Shown: positions 19,029 through 27,348 of the stretch, piece after piece | How the letters are laid out: each line of letters opens with the position of its first letter | How positions within the stretch are numbered: position 1 is the stretch's first letter | NCBI GenBank assembly: GCA_934541105.1 | Contig: CAKTDA010000008.1 | Coordinates: 124,001-188,000, forward strand | Reading direction: 5' to 3' | Length of the DNA: 64,000 nucleotides | Source: an uncultured Luteitalea sp. | GTDB lineage: Bacteria; Acidobacteriota; Vicinamibacteria; Vicinamibacterales; Vicinamibacteraceae | The notes under the pieces: model-generated | The model's database searches: none | What the model saw: only the letters and a program-made list of their open reading frames with translations | What the model was told of the DNA's origin: nothing | Made by a program: the position numbers and the translations under genes

Positions 19029-20140
19029 GACGCCTGCTCGCGCTGACCTGGAAGGAGTTCATGCAGCTGAAGCGCGATCGCCTCACGCTGCGGATGATCG
19101 TCTTCGTGCCGCTGATGCAGACGCTGATCTTCGGCTACGCGATCAACTACGACGTCAAGCACCTGCGCACGGTGGTGCTCGACGAGAGCCGCTCGTTCCA
19201 CAGCCGGGAACTCGTGGCAAAGCTGACGGCCAGCGAGTACTTCGACGTCGTGGGCCGCGTGGACGACATGCAGGCGATGCAGTCGGCGCTGGACTCGGCG
19301 CAGGCAAGCGTGGGGCTTGTGATCGATCGCGACTACGGGGCGAACCGGCATCGCGGCACGCCGGCGGCGGCACTGCTGATCGTCAACGCGTCGGACACGA
19401 CGACGGCGACGCAGGCGATGTCCATTGCGGGCGGCGTGGCGACGCAGGTGTCGCTGCAGGCGCTCGCGCGTCGGGCGGGCTGGCACGAGGCGGCACTGCC
19501 GGTGGACCTGCGCGTGCGGCCCTGGTACAACCCGGATCTCCGCACGGCGACGTTCATCATCCCCGGCCTGCTGGCCATCATCCTGTCGTTCACGCTGCTG
19601 CAGTTCACCGCCGGCGCGATCGTGCGCGAGCGGGAACTCGGCACACTCGAACAGTTGCAGGTGACGCCGGTGACGCGGACGCAACTCATCGTCGGCAAGC
19701 TGCTGCCCTTCATCGTCATCGGGTACGTGCAGCTGACGCTGACCGTGGTGCTGATGCGCTACCTGTTCGACATCCCGATTGCGGGCAGCGTGCTGCTGCT
19801 CTATGCGGTGGCCCTGCTGTTCATCGCGTCGGTGCTCGGGCTGGGCATGCTGATCTCGACGGCCGTGCAGACGCAGCGACAGGCGCAGCAGCTGTCGCTG
19901 ATGCTGCTGCTGCCGTTCGTGTTCCTGTCGGGGTACGTGTTCCCGATCGACGGGATGCCGCCGATCTTCCAGGCCATCTCGCGGCTGATTCCGGCACGCT
20001 ACTTCATCGAGGTCGTGCGCGGCATCGTCCTGCGCGGCGCCGGGTTGGCGGAGTTGTGGGTGCCTGTCGCCTGGCTGGCGTTCTACACGGTGGCGATCAT
20101 CGGCGCTGCCGTCTTCCGGTTCAGGAAGACGAACGGGTGA
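19025..20140 (+). CDS. ABC-2 type permease of the exporter
   Basis: The 371-residue product follows the ABC-2 plan. It has an N-terminal amphipathic segment and first membrane helix (LLALTWKEFMQLKRDR, then MIVFVPLMQTLIFGYAINY), and an extracytoplasmic domain of about 150 residues. Five helices follow from about residue 180, including the family stretch GAIVRERELGTLEQLQVTPV and FLSGYVFPIDGMP. Only one permease gene is present where ybhSR has two, so the transporter would be a homodimer of this subunit. The operon appears to end here, at a stem-loop over the stop. Confidence 0.93.
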   Translation: MRRLLALTWKEFMQLKRDRLTLRMIVFVPLMQTLIFGYAINYDVKHLRTVVLDESRSFHSRELVAKLTASEYFDVVGRVDDMQAMQSALDSAQASVGLVIDRDYGANRHRGTPAAALLIVNASDTTTATQAMSIAGGVATQVSLQALARRAGWHEAALPVDLRVRPWYNPDLRTATFIIPGLLAIILSFTLLQFTAGAIVRERELGTLEQLQVTPVTRTQLIVGKLLPFIVIGYVQLTLTVVLMRYLFDIPIAGSVLLLYAVALLFIASVLGLGMLISTAVQTQRQAQQLSLMLLLPFVFLSGYVFPIDGMPPIFQAISRLIPARYFIEVVRGIVLRGAGLAELWVPVAWLAFYTVAIIGAAVFRFRKTNG

Positions 20141-20164
20141 CAGGGACCGGCGCCCCTGCCACCC
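20135..20164. terminator. Stem-loop at the end of the exporter operon
   Basis: GGGTG-A-CAGGG (20135-20145) pairs with CCCTG-C-CACCC (20154-20164) with one mismatch and an 8-nt loop. It overlaps the permease stop and lies between convergent genes. There is no T-run, so it may be a processing or rho-assisted end. Confidence 0.4.
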
Positions 20165-20189
20165 GCCGTGCGTGACCGGCCGGCGGCCG

Positions 20190-20642
20190 TCAGTTGACCG
20201 CGACCTCGATCTGCCGCGGCTTGGCCTCGGCCTTGACGGGCAGCGTGATCACGAGGACGCCGTCCTTGAACTCGGCGCGGACGTTCTCGGTGTCCACGCG
20301 CGTCGGCAACGAGAACGACCGGCTGAAGGCGCCGTACGACCGCTCCACGCGGTGGTACTGCTCCTGCTTGACCTCCTGCTCCCGCTTGCGCTCCCCGCGC
20401 AGCGTCAGCGTGTTGTTCTCGACGCGCAGGTCGATGTCCTCGCGCGCGATGCCGGGCAGCTCGGCCTTGAGCACGATCGCCTGATTGCTGTCCTCGAAGA
20501 TGTCCACCGGCGGCAGCCACTCGCCGCGCTGGGTCAGGTCGTCGTTGTCGAAACGGCGCGTGTAGGTCTCGCCGAAGATGCGGTTGATGCGGTCCTGCAT
20601 CTGCGCCATCTCACGGAACGGGTCGAATCGCACGATGCTCAT
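20190..20642 (-). CDS. Hsp20-family small heat-shock protein
   Basis: The 150-residue product has an N-terminal arm (FDPFREMAQMQDRINRIF) and an alpha-crystallin domain from about residue 42 (WLPPVDIFEDSNQAIVLKAELPG) to GVLVITLPVKAEAKPRQIEV. The conserved GVLxITLPK-type motif is present. It would act as an ATP-independent holdase for unfolding proteins. The Shine-Dalgarno run AAGGAGCAGGAGG precedes ATG, and a GC-rich hairpin sits just upstream of that run in the mRNA. A second, more divergent Hsp20 gene is divergently transcribed. Confidence 0.95.
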   Translation of the reverse strand: MSIVRFDPFREMAQMQDRINRIFGETYTRRFDNDDLTQRGEWLPPVDIFEDSNQAIVLKAELPGIAREDIDLRVENNTLTLRGERKREQEVKQEQYHRVERSYGAFSRSFSLPTRVDTENVRAEFKDGVLVITLPVKAEAKPRQIEVAVN

Positions 20643-20660
20643 GTTCTCCTCCTGCTCCTT

Positions 20661-20685
20661 CGAGGCGGCTGTCGAGGCCGCCTCG
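20661..20685 (-). promoter_or_regulatory. Hairpin in the hsp20 5' leader
   Basis: CGAGGCGGC (20661-20669) and GCCGCCTCG (20677-20685) form a perfect 9-bp stem with a 7-nt loop in the leader RNA. The stem ends next to the Shine-Dalgarno run without covering it. It could stabilise the message or tune ribosome access; an RNA-thermometer role is not shown by the pairing. Confidence 0.5.
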
Positions 20686-20734
20686 CGTCATCCCTCTTGA
20701 ATGTCAGGGCCGGCCGTTCGACCAGCACGGTGCA

Positions 20735-20763
20735 ACAATAGCGCAGATATGAGCCTCAGTCAA
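20735..20763 (-). promoter_or_regulatory. Vegetative-type promoter of hsp20
   Basis: On the minus strand TTGACT (20763-20758), a 17-bp spacer and TATTGT (20740-20735) form a good -35/-10 pair. The predicted start near 20728 gives a leader of about 85 nt. The half-site GCTCAT lies in the spacer. Confidence 0.6.
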
Positions 20764-20771
20764 GCATCTAA

Positions 20772-20790
20772 TATGAGCAATATACGCTCA
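20772..20790. promoter_or_regulatory. Inverted repeat ATGAGC-N7-GCTCAT between the two hsp20 genes
   Basis: ATGAGC (20772-20777) and GCTCAT (20785-20790) are separated by 7 bp, and a further ATGAGC half-site lies at 20749-20754. The element sits in an unusually AT-rich divergent region, just upstream of the hsp20 -35 box and over a TATACG hexamer on the plus strand. It is well placed as an operator for a heat-shock repressor. No known repressor site is matched exactly. Confidence 0.5.
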
Positions 20791-20825
20791 TGTCACGCAA
20801 TGCCCTTTCATGCCATCATTTACGG

Positions 20826-21257
20826 ATGCTGTCCTTCCCTGAGGCGGCCGAACTCGCCGACGAGGTGCGTCGGCTCTTCGAGGGCCTTCCGCACGCCCAC
20901 GACCCCGCGCCCGGCGGCCTGTACGCCCCGCCGCTCGACGTCGTCGAACGCGAGGATTCGCTCGAGGTCGTGATGGACCTCGCCGGCGTCGCCGTCGAGG
21001 ACATCCGGATCTTGTTCAAGAGCAACACGCTCGTGATCGCCGGCTGCAAGTGGCCCGTCGGCGGGACGCCGAACCGCGCCACGGCCTTCCACCTCGTGGA
21101 GCGCAGCTTCGGCCGCTTTGCACGCGCCGTCCGCGTCACCGCGACGCTCGATCTGACGAACGCCCGCGCCACGATGCATGAAGGCGAGTTGCGGGTGTCG
21201 CTGCCCAAGCTGCGCGAGGGCAAGGAGTTCGTGATTCCGATCGAGAAGATCCTCTGA
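20826..21257 (+). CDS. Divergent Hsp20-family protein
   Basis: The 143-residue product has an alpha-crystallin-like domain: PLDVVEREDSLEVVMDLAGVAVEDIRI, then NTLVIAGCKW, FHLVERSFGRFARAVRVTATLD and EGELRVSLPKLREGKEFVIPI. The central and final blocks correspond to the Hsp20 strands. I choose the ATG at 20826 rather than 20790, because the latter lies in the AT-rich operator region. ymdB begins 8 bp after its stop, so they may be co-transcribed. Confidence 0.85.
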   Translation: MLSFPEAAELADEVRRLFEGLPHAHDPAPGGLYAPPLDVVEREDSLEVVMDLAGVAVEDIRILFKSNTLVIAGCKWPVGGTPNRATAFHLVERSFGRFARAVRVTATLDLTNARATMHEGELRVSLPKLREGKEFVIPIEKIL

Positions 21258-21265
21258 CCGGGTCG

Positions 21266-22066
21266 ATGCGCATCCTCTTCATCGGCGACATCTTCGCCAG
21301 GGTCGGCCGCGATCTCGTCAAGCGCGCCGTGCCGGCGCTCGTCAGGGCTCACGAGATCGACCTGGTGATCGCGAACGGCGAGAACGCGGCGGGCGGCTTC
21401 GGCATCACGCGCGAGATCTCGCACGAACTGTTCGCGACGGGCATCGCGGTGCTGACCTCAGGCAACCACGTGTGGGACAAGCGCGAGCTCCTGACGTTCA
21501 TCGACGATGAACCGCGGCTGCTGCGGCCGTTCAACTACCCGGCCGGCACGCCGGGGCGTGGGGCGACGATCGTCAGCACGAGTGCCGGCATCCGCGTCGC
21601 GGTCCTCAACCTGATGGGACGCGTCTTCATGCACGCCATCGACGACCCCTTCACGCTCGGCCGCGCCGAAGTCGAACGGCTGAAGGCCCACGCGCCCATC
21701 GTGTTCGTGGACTTCCACGCCGAGGCGACGTCCGAGAAGATCGCCATGGGGTGGCATCTCGACGGCCTGGCCACCGCCGTCGTCGGCACGCACACGCACG
21801 TGCAGACGGCCGACGCGCAGGTGCTGCCCGGCGGCACGGCCTACTGCACCGACGTCGGCATGACGGGCCCGCACGACGGCGTCATCGGCGTCGAGAAGGG
21901 GCCGGTCATCAACCGGTTCCTGACCGGCCTGCCGGCAAAGTTCGAGACGGCGTCCGGCATGCCGCGCCTGCACGCGGTGATCGTCACGGCGGACGCCAAC
22001 ACCGGGCGCGCCTCGCACATCGAGCGCCTGAGCCTGACGCCCACCGACATCGAGGACCTGCGGTGA
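21266..22066 (+). CDS. ymdB: YmdB-family metallophosphoesterase (2',3'-cyclic-nucleotide phosphodiesterase family)
   Basis: The 266-residue product matches the TIGR00282-type family: RILFIGDIFARVGRD with the first Asp, IANGENAAGG, TSGNHVWDKRE, VDFHAEATSEK and GTHTHVQTADAQ supply the di-metal ligands. The C-terminal DVGMTGPHDGVIG block is standard. Characterised relatives hydrolyse 2',3'-cAMP and affect gene expression and biofilm formation. Its GTGA overlap with xseA puts it at the head of a long co-translated operon. In many bacteria this gene follows rny; here rny is at 39076. Confidence 0.94.
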   Translation: MRILFIGDIFARVGRDLVKRAVPALVRAHEIDLVIANGENAAGGFGITREISHELFATGIAVLTSGNHVWDKRELLTFIDDEPRLLRPFNYPAGTPGRGATIVSTSAGIRVAVLNLMGRVFMHAIDDPFTLGRAEVERLKAHAPIVFVDFHAEATSEKIAMGWHLDGLATAVVGTHTHVQTADAQVLPGGTAYCTDVGMTGPHDGVIGVEKGPVINRFLTGLPAKFETASGMPRLHAVIVTADANTGRASHIERLSLTPTDIEDLR

Positions 22067-23643
22067 GCTCCCTCTTCGACCTGCCGTTCGAGGACGACCC
22101 ACCCGATCCTGATGATCTCCGCCCGATCGACACGCCAGCCGCCCCGGCGCCGCCACCTGCGCGTCCGCGTACCTACTCGGTCAGCGAGATCACGAACGCC
22201 GTCCGGAATACCCTCGAAGGCCAGTTCGCGCGCGTGTGGGTCGAGGGCGAGATTGCCGACTGCTCCGACAAGCAGGGTCACGTCTACTTCACGCTGAAGG
22301 ACGGCGGCGCGCAGCTGCCCGCCGTGCTCTGGCGCACCGACGCCGCCCGCCATCGCTTCAAGCTCACCACCGGCCTGCACGTGCTCGTGAAGGGCCGCCT
22401 CTCGGTCTACGTCCCGCGCGGCCGGTACCAGCTCATTGCCGACAGCGTCGAGCCGAAGGGCGAGGGCGCGCGGCAGGTGGCCTTCGAACAGTTGAAGAAG
22501 CGGCTGCAGGCCGAGGGCCTGTTCGCGCCGGCCCGCAAGCGGCCGATCCCGATGCTGCCGCGTCGCATCGGGGTGGTGACGTCGCCCGACGGCGCGGCGT
22601 TGCGCGACATCCTGCGCGTGCTGCGCACGCGGCGCGCACCGGCCGAGATCATCGTCAGCCCGACACGCGTGCAGGGGGACGGCGCCGCCGCCGAGATCGC
22701 CCACGCGATCCGCCGCGTGGTACGCGTGCCCAACGTGGACGTGTTGATCGTCGGGCGTGGCGGCGGCTCGGCAGAGGATCTGTGGGCGTTCAACGAAGAG
22801 ATCGTCGCGCGGGCCATTGCCGCCGCACCGGTCCCTGTCATCTCGGCCGTCGGGCACGAGGTGGACACGACGATTGCCGACTTCGTCGCCGACGTGCGGG
22901 CCGCGACGCCCTCGCAGGCGGCCGAGATCGTCGTGCGACAGGCAAGCGAGTTCCGCGACCGCATCGCCGGCGCGCGACGCCAACTGGTCCTGCTGCTGCG
23001 CAGCCGCCTCGATCGCCGGCGCGCGCAGTTGCTCCGCGTCGAGCAGCGCCCGGCGTTTGCCCGGTTCCGTGATCGCGTGCTCGATCGCGATCGGCACTGC
23101 GGCGACCTGCTGGCCCGCCTCGACACGCAGGTGCGCACCAGCCTGCAGGCGCGGGGTCGTCGGCTCGACGACCTCTCACGCCGGCTCGACGAACAGCATC
23201 CGCAACGCCAGCTGACCGCACGCCTCCGGCGGCTGGCCCAGCTCGACGATCGCCTGCAGGGCGCCTTGCGGCAGGCCCGCACTGAGGCGCGCACGCACCT
23301 CGAGGCGCGGCGCGATCGACTCGCGCGCATCGGGCTCGACACGCGTGTATCGCACGCGAGGCGCGGCGTGGATCAGCAGGTCGCACGCGCCACGGCGGCG
23401 CTGGCGGCCTCGCATCACGCGCGCGACCGGCAACTCTCGTCGCTCACCGCGCAGCTCGACGCGCTGAGCCCGCTGCGCACGCTCGCGCGCGGCTACGCCA
23501 TCTGCTGGGAGACGCCGGGCTCGGTCGTCGTCCGCAGCGTGGCCGATGTCTCACCCGGGCACCACGTGCACGTGCAGCTTGCCGATGGCATGCTGCACTG
23601 CGAGGTCGAGGGCCGCGACGACGCGCCCTCCCGACGTCCATGA
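22063..23643 (+). CDS. xseA: Exodeoxyribonuclease VII large subunit
   Basis: With XseB this forms exonuclease VII, which degrades single-stranded DNA to oligonucleotides. The 526-residue product has an N-terminal OB-fold (YSVSEITNAVRNTLEGQFARVWVEGEIADC). The catalytic domain has RIGVVTSPDGAALRDI, VDVLIVGRGGGSAEDLWAFN and PVISAVGHEVDTTIADFVAD. A long coiled coil follows, then the C-terminal strand LARGYAICW. The first ~35 residues are an acidic, proline-rich addition. The GTG start overlaps the ymdB stop and its TGA overlaps xseB as ATGA. Confidence 0.97.
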   Translation: MSSLFDLPFEDDPPDPDDLRPIDTPAAPAPPPARPRTYSVSEITNAVRNTLEGQFARVWVEGEIADCSDKQGHVYFTLKDGGAQLPAVLWRTDAARHRFKLTTGLHVLVKGRLSVYVPRGRYQLIADSVEPKGEGARQVAFEQLKKRLQAEGLFAPARKRPIPMLPRRIGVVTSPDGAALRDILRVLRTRRAPAEIIVSPTRVQGDGAAAEIAHAIRRVVRVPNVDVLIVGRGGGSAEDLWAFNEEIVARAIAAAPVPVISAVGHEVDTTIADFVADVRAATPSQAAEIVVRQASEFRDRIAGARRQLVLLLRSRLDRRRAQLLRVEQRPAFARFRDRVLDRDRHCGDLLARLDTQVRTSLQARGRRLDDLSRRLDEQHPQRQLTARLRRLAQLDDRLQGALRQARTEARTHLEARRDRLARIGLDTRVSHARRGVDQQVARATAALAASHHARDRQLSSLTAQLDALSPLRTLARGYAICWETPGSVVVRSVADVSPGHHVHVQLADGMLHCEVEGRDDAPSRRP

Positions 23644-23891
23644 CCGAACCGACAGACTTCGAGCAGGCAATCACCGAACTCGACCAGATCGTGCGCACCC
23701 TCGAGCAGGGCGACCTGCCGCTCGAGCAGTCGCTGGCGCTCTTCGAGCGCGGCGTCCGGCTCTCGCGCTTCTGCCACGACCGCCTCGAAGACGCCGAGAA
23801 GCGCATCCAGGTGCTCACGCAGGGTGGCCTGCGCGACCAGACGGCGGCCTTCGAGAAGGACCTCGCGCCGCGCCAGCCAGACCGCGGATGA
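23640..23891 (+). CDS. xseB: Exodeoxyribonuclease VII small subunit
   Basis: The 83-residue product shows the XseB pattern FEQAITELDQIVRTLEQGDLPLEQSLALFERGVRL followed by C-terminal helix residues RLEDAEKRIQVL. It binds the coiled coil of XseA and is needed for activity. Four-base overlaps on both sides (ATGA) keep it in step with xseA and ispA. Confidence 0.96.
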   Translation: MTEPTDFEQAITELDQIVRTLEQGDLPLEQSLALFERGVRLSRFCHDRLEDAEKRIQVLTQGGLRDQTAAFEKDLAPRQPDRG

Positions 23892-24817
23892 GCGCGACGA
23901 CCTTCGACGAGTTCGCCGATCGGTGCCGCCGCGACCTCGACGCGGCGTTCACGGCGTGGCTGCCCGGCCCGCCCGAGTGGCCCGATCGCCTGCACGACGC
24001 CATGCACTACAGCCTGCGCGCCGGCGGCAAGCGCATGCGCCCGGTCCTGACGCTGGCGGCAGCCGATGCCGTCGGCCTCGGGCATCCCGACGCCCGGAGG
24101 CTCGCGCTGCCTGCCGCGTGTGCGCTCGAGATGATCCACACCTACTCGCTGGTGCACGACGACCTGCCGGCGATGGACAACGACACGCTGCGGCGCGGGC
24201 GGCCCACCGCCCACGTCGTGTACGGCGACGCGCTCGCGATTCTCTCGGGCGACGGCCTCCTCACCGAGGCGTTCGCGCTGCTGGCGCGCGAGCCCGCGCT
24301 CGACGCGCCTGCCATCACGTCGCGCAAGCTGCAGGCCATCGCGCTCATCGGGCGGTCGGCGGGCGCGTGGGGCATGGTCGGCGGACAGGTGCTCGACCTG
24401 CAGTGGGAAGGCGCGCCGCGCCAGGCCCGCGTGGACGACGACCTGGCCCGCCTGCAGGACGTCCACGCACGCAAGACGGGCGCGCTGCTCCGTGCGGCCG
24501 TCGGCGCAGGCGCGATCATGGCTGGCGGCACGCCCGAGCAGGTCGCGGCAGTCGATGCCTACGGCACCGAACTCGGGCTCTGCTTCCAGATCGTGGACGA
24601 CGTGCTCGACGTCGAAGGAACGGCTGCGGAACTCGGCAAGCAGCCCGGCAAGGACGAGGCCGCCGGCAAGCTGACCTACCCGGCCCTCTTCGGCGTCGAG
24701 GGCAGTCGTGCCCGCGCGCGTGCGTGTGCCGATCGCGGCCACGCGGCGCTGGCGGGCAGCGGCATCACGGGCCACCTGCCCGCCATCCTCGACTGGGCCC
24801 TCACCCGCCGCCGGTGA
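23888..24817 (+). CDS. ispA: Farnesyl diphosphate synthase-type polyprenyl synthetase
   Basis: The 309-residue enzyme condenses isopentenyl diphosphate with allylic diphosphates to form C15 prenyl precursors for undecaprenyl and quinone synthesis. The first aspartate-rich motif is DDLPAMDND (residues 91-99) and the second is IVDDVLD near residue 236. The GGKRMRP substrate loop is at about 46-52. The short spacing DDxxD and the position next to xseB match the bacterial IspA group. Many bacteria place dxs next; here tlyA follows directly, by a GTGA overlap. Confidence 0.95.
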   Translation: MSATTFDEFADRCRRDLDAAFTAWLPGPPEWPDRLHDAMHYSLRAGGKRMRPVLTLAAADAVGLGHPDARRLALPAACALEMIHTYSLVHDDLPAMDNDTLRRGRPTAHVVYGDALAILSGDGLLTEAFALLAREPALDAPAITSRKLQAIALIGRSAGAWGMVGGQVLDLQWEGAPRQARVDDDLARLQDVHARKTGALLRAAVGAGAIMAGGTPEQVAAVDAYGTELGLCFQIVDDVLDVEGTAAELGKQPGKDEAAGKLTYPALFGVEGSRARARACADRGHAALAGSGITGHLPAILDWALTRRR

Positions 24818-25578
24818 CCGACGCGCGTGCGCCCCGCATCCGGCTCGATGCGTTGCTCGTGCAGCGGGGGCTCGCGTCGTCGCGCGAGCGCGCGCGGGCG
24901 CTGATCCTCGCGGGCGACGTCAGCCTGCCCGGCACGCCGGGTGCGCCCAAGCCCGGGCAGACGGTGCGTGCCGACGTCGTCGTCCAGTTGCGGCAGCCGG
25001 ATCATCCCTACGTCGGCCGTGGCGCGCTGAAGCTCGCCCACGCGCTCGATGCCTTCGGGATAGCCGTCGAGGGCCGCACGGCGCTCGACATCGGCGCTTC
25101 GACGGGTGGCTTCACCGACGTCCTCCTGCGACGCGGCGCGCGCCACGTCGTCGCGCTCGACGTCGGGCACAACCAGATGGACTGGCGCCTGCGGTCCGAT
25201 CCACGCGTCAGCTGCCTCGAACGCATCAACGCGCGCCACCTGGTGCCAGACGACCTGCCCGAGGCGCATCGCCGCTTCGACATCGTCACGGCCGACGTGT
25301 CGTTCATCTCCCTGCGATACATTCTCCCCGTCGTGCCGCCGCTGCTGCGGGAGGGTGCCGACGTCGTCACGCTCGTCAAGCCGCAGTTCGAGGCGGGACG
25401 CGACGAGGTGGGCCGGCACGGCATCGTCCGGGACCAGGGCGTCCGCGAGCGTGTGCTCGCCGAGGTGATCGAGGCCGCCGCCGGCGTCGGGCTCGTGGCC
25501 GTGGCCCACACCGACTCCCCCATCGAGGGCATGCAGGGCAATCGTGAATGGCTGGCACATTTCAGGAGTCGCGCATGA
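24814..25578 (+). CDS. tlyA: TlyA-family rRNA 2'-O-methyltransferase
   Basis: The 254-residue product joins an N-terminal S4 RNA-binding domain (IRLDALLVQRGLASSRERARALI) to an FtsJ-like methyltransferase. The SAM motif is LDIGASTGGFTD (about residues 91-102). Catalytic-region blocks VALDVGHNQMDWRL, TADVSFISLRYILP and LVKPQFEAGRDEV are present. Relatives methylate 16S and/or 23S rRNA; some are called haemolysin A. The GTG start overlaps the ispA stop, and the stop overlaps nadK as ATGA. Confidence 0.93.
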   Translation: MTDARAPRIRLDALLVQRGLASSRERARALILAGDVSLPGTPGAPKPGQTVRADVVVQLRQPDHPYVGRGALKLAHALDAFGIAVEGRTALDIGASTGGFTDVLLRRGARHVVALDVGHNQMDWRLRSDPRVSCLERINARHLVPDDLPEAHRRFDIVTADVSFISLRYILPVVPPLLREGADVVTLVKPQFEAGRDEVGRHGIVRDQGVRERVLAEVIEAAAGVGLVAVAHTDSPIEGMQGNREWLAHFRSRA

Positions 25579-26471
25579 CCGTTCCCGTCCGTCGCATCGG
25601 CATCGTCGCCAAGCCCGGGCTCACCGAGGCGGCGGACCTGCTCGTCGAGATCGGCACCTGGTTGTCGGGACGCGGCATCGAGCCGTGCTACGAGACGGCG
25701 ACGGCCGCACTGGCCGGAAAGGCCCTCACGGGCCCGACGTGCGACGCGGCCACGCTCGGGGCCGACGTGCAGATGCTGCTCGTGCTCGGCGGTGACGGCA
25801 CGCTGCTCGGCACGGCAGGGCGGCTTGCTGCCGGGGGCTACGACGTGCCGGTGCTCGCGGTGAACTTCGGCAGCCTCGGCTTCCTGACCGAGGTGCGGGT
25901 GACCGAGGTGCACGACGCGCTCGAGCGGGCACTCGACGGCGACGCGGAGGAAGAGCGACGGCTGATGCTGCAGGCCACGGTGCGACGGGCCGACGGCGCC
26001 ACGCAGCAACACCTGGCGCTCAACGACGTCGTGTTCACGAAGGGCGCGCTGTCGCGGATGATCGACCTCGCGGCGTACGCCGACGGGTTGCTGATCGCGT
26101 ACTTCAAGGCCGACGGCCTCATCATCGCCTCACCGACGGGATCCACCGCGTACAACCTCTCGGCAGGCGGTCCCATCGTCCATCCTGCGGTGGACGCGGT
26201 CGTGCTCACGCCCATCGCGCCGCACACGCTGACGAACCGTCCGGTCGTGCTGCCGGCCGCCGCGACGCTGGAGGTGCGGGCCGTCACGCAGGACGGCCAC
26301 GAGGTGCGCGACGAGTCCTACGTGACCTTCGACGGCCAGACGGGCGACATCCTCGGCCCGGGCGACGCCGTCACCGTGCAGCGCGCGCGCTACGTGCTCC
26401 GCCTGCTCAAGCCTGCCTCGCGCGGGTACTTCGAGGTGCTGCGGCAGAAGCTGCGGTGGGCGGAACGTTGA
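25575..26471 (+). CDS. nadK: NAD kinase
   Basis: NadK phosphorylates NAD to NADP in the cytoplasm. The 298-residue product has the catalytic GGDGTLLGTAG motif at about 72-82. NFGSLGFLTEV, NDVVFTKG, ADGLIIASPTGSTAYNLSAGGP and a C-terminal DESYVTFDGQTG follow, all family blocks. I start at ATG 25575, which overlaps the tlyA stop as ATGA; an in-frame ATG at 25548 lies inside tlyA. It closes the xse-isp-tly operon. recN, a frequent next gene, is absent. Confidence 0.96.
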   Translation: MTVPVRRIGIVAKPGLTEAADLLVEIGTWLSGRGIEPCYETATAALAGKALTGPTCDAATLGADVQMLLVLGGDGTLLGTAGRLAAGGYDVPVLAVNFGSLGFLTEVRVTEVHDALERALDGDAEEERRLMLQATVRRADGATQQHLALNDVVFTKGALSRMIDLAAYADGLLIAYFKADGLIIASPTGSTAYNLSAGGPIVHPAVDAVVLTPIAPHTLTNRPVVLPAAATLEVRAVTQDGHEVRDESYVTFDGQTGDILGPGDAVTVQRARYVLRLLKPASRGYFEVLRQKLRWAER

Positions 26472-26484
26472 GGGACGGCATGCC

Positions 26485-27329
26485 ATGGCCCACACCGCGT
26501 CACGTCGGCTCGCCGCGCATGCTGCCGGCATCGTCGGGATCGGGGTGTTGCTCGCGCTGATCGTGGCCTATCCGTTCCTGGGGGCGGGCACGACCCGCTC
26601 GCCCTGCCCCTCTCGACGATGGTGCAGCTCTTCGGCGTCGTCGGCCTCGTGCTGGTACCAGGCGGCGTGCTCCTGATGGTCAGGCCGGCGTGGACGCGCG
26701 GGCTTGCCGCGTGGAGTGCGTGTGCCGGGACCTGCGTGGCCCTGGTGATCGCCCTGTTCGCGACGCTGAGCGTCGGCACCGCGTTGGGCCTGCTGACGAT
26801 CGGCGCGTGGGGCCTCGCGCTCGCGCGGATCGTGCCCGGCGTGGCCGGCCTGGCACGCGGCGCCGGCCGCGGCATCCACCCGGCCGCGCTGTATCTCGTG
26901 TGCCTGCCCCCGATCGTGCTGGCGACACAACTGCTGCTGATGGGACCGCTGACCGAGAGGAGCCGCAACCACGCCATGGCCGGCGCGGCGCCGCTGATTG
27001 CCGACATCGAGCGGGCCCGGGCTGGCCGCGGGCGCTATCCGGCGTCACTCGACGCGCAGCATGCCGACTACCGTGTCGGCGTCGTCGGTGTCGATCGATA
27101 CCGTTACCTGCCCGCAGACGGCACGTACAACCTGTCGTTCGAACAACCGCGATTCCTGCTCGATCGCGTCGGCACCCGGGAGTGGGTGGTGTACAACCCT
27201 GGCGGCTCGCACCGGATGTACAGCCATGCGGCGTGGCTGATCGAGTCGGGTGGCGACGGAGGGCGCCAGGGCTGGTACGCGTCGGGCGACACCACGCAGG
27301 CCCACTGGAAGTACTTCCTGTTCGATTGA
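26485..27329 (+). pseudogene. Membrane protein gene interrupted by a one-base frameshift
   Basis: The N-terminal part (ATG 26485) encodes two hydrophobic stretches up to AYPFLGAG. From about 26586 the sensible protein continues in another frame as HDPLALPLSTMVQLFGVV and runs to a stop at 27329. Joining the two requires one missing base in the GGGGCGGG run at 26581-26588. The restored protein is about 281 residues, with roughly five membrane helices and a soluble C-terminal domain (RYPASLDA, FLLDRVGTREWVVYNPGGSH). No family is recognised. The frameshift could be real or a homopolymer error; the second frame alone opens with ATG at 26619. Confidence 0.6.
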
Positions 27330-27348
27330 CGCACCCGGGTGCGCCCGG

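Noticed and set aside
20661..20685. ROSE-type RNA thermometer for hsp20
   Set aside because: The stable hairpin does not include the Shine-Dalgarno run and is too GC-rich to melt at heat-shock temperatures.
20772..20790. HspR HAIR operator
   Set aside because: The 7-bp spacing agrees, but the arms are ATGAGC rather than CTTGAGT-like, so the name was not used.
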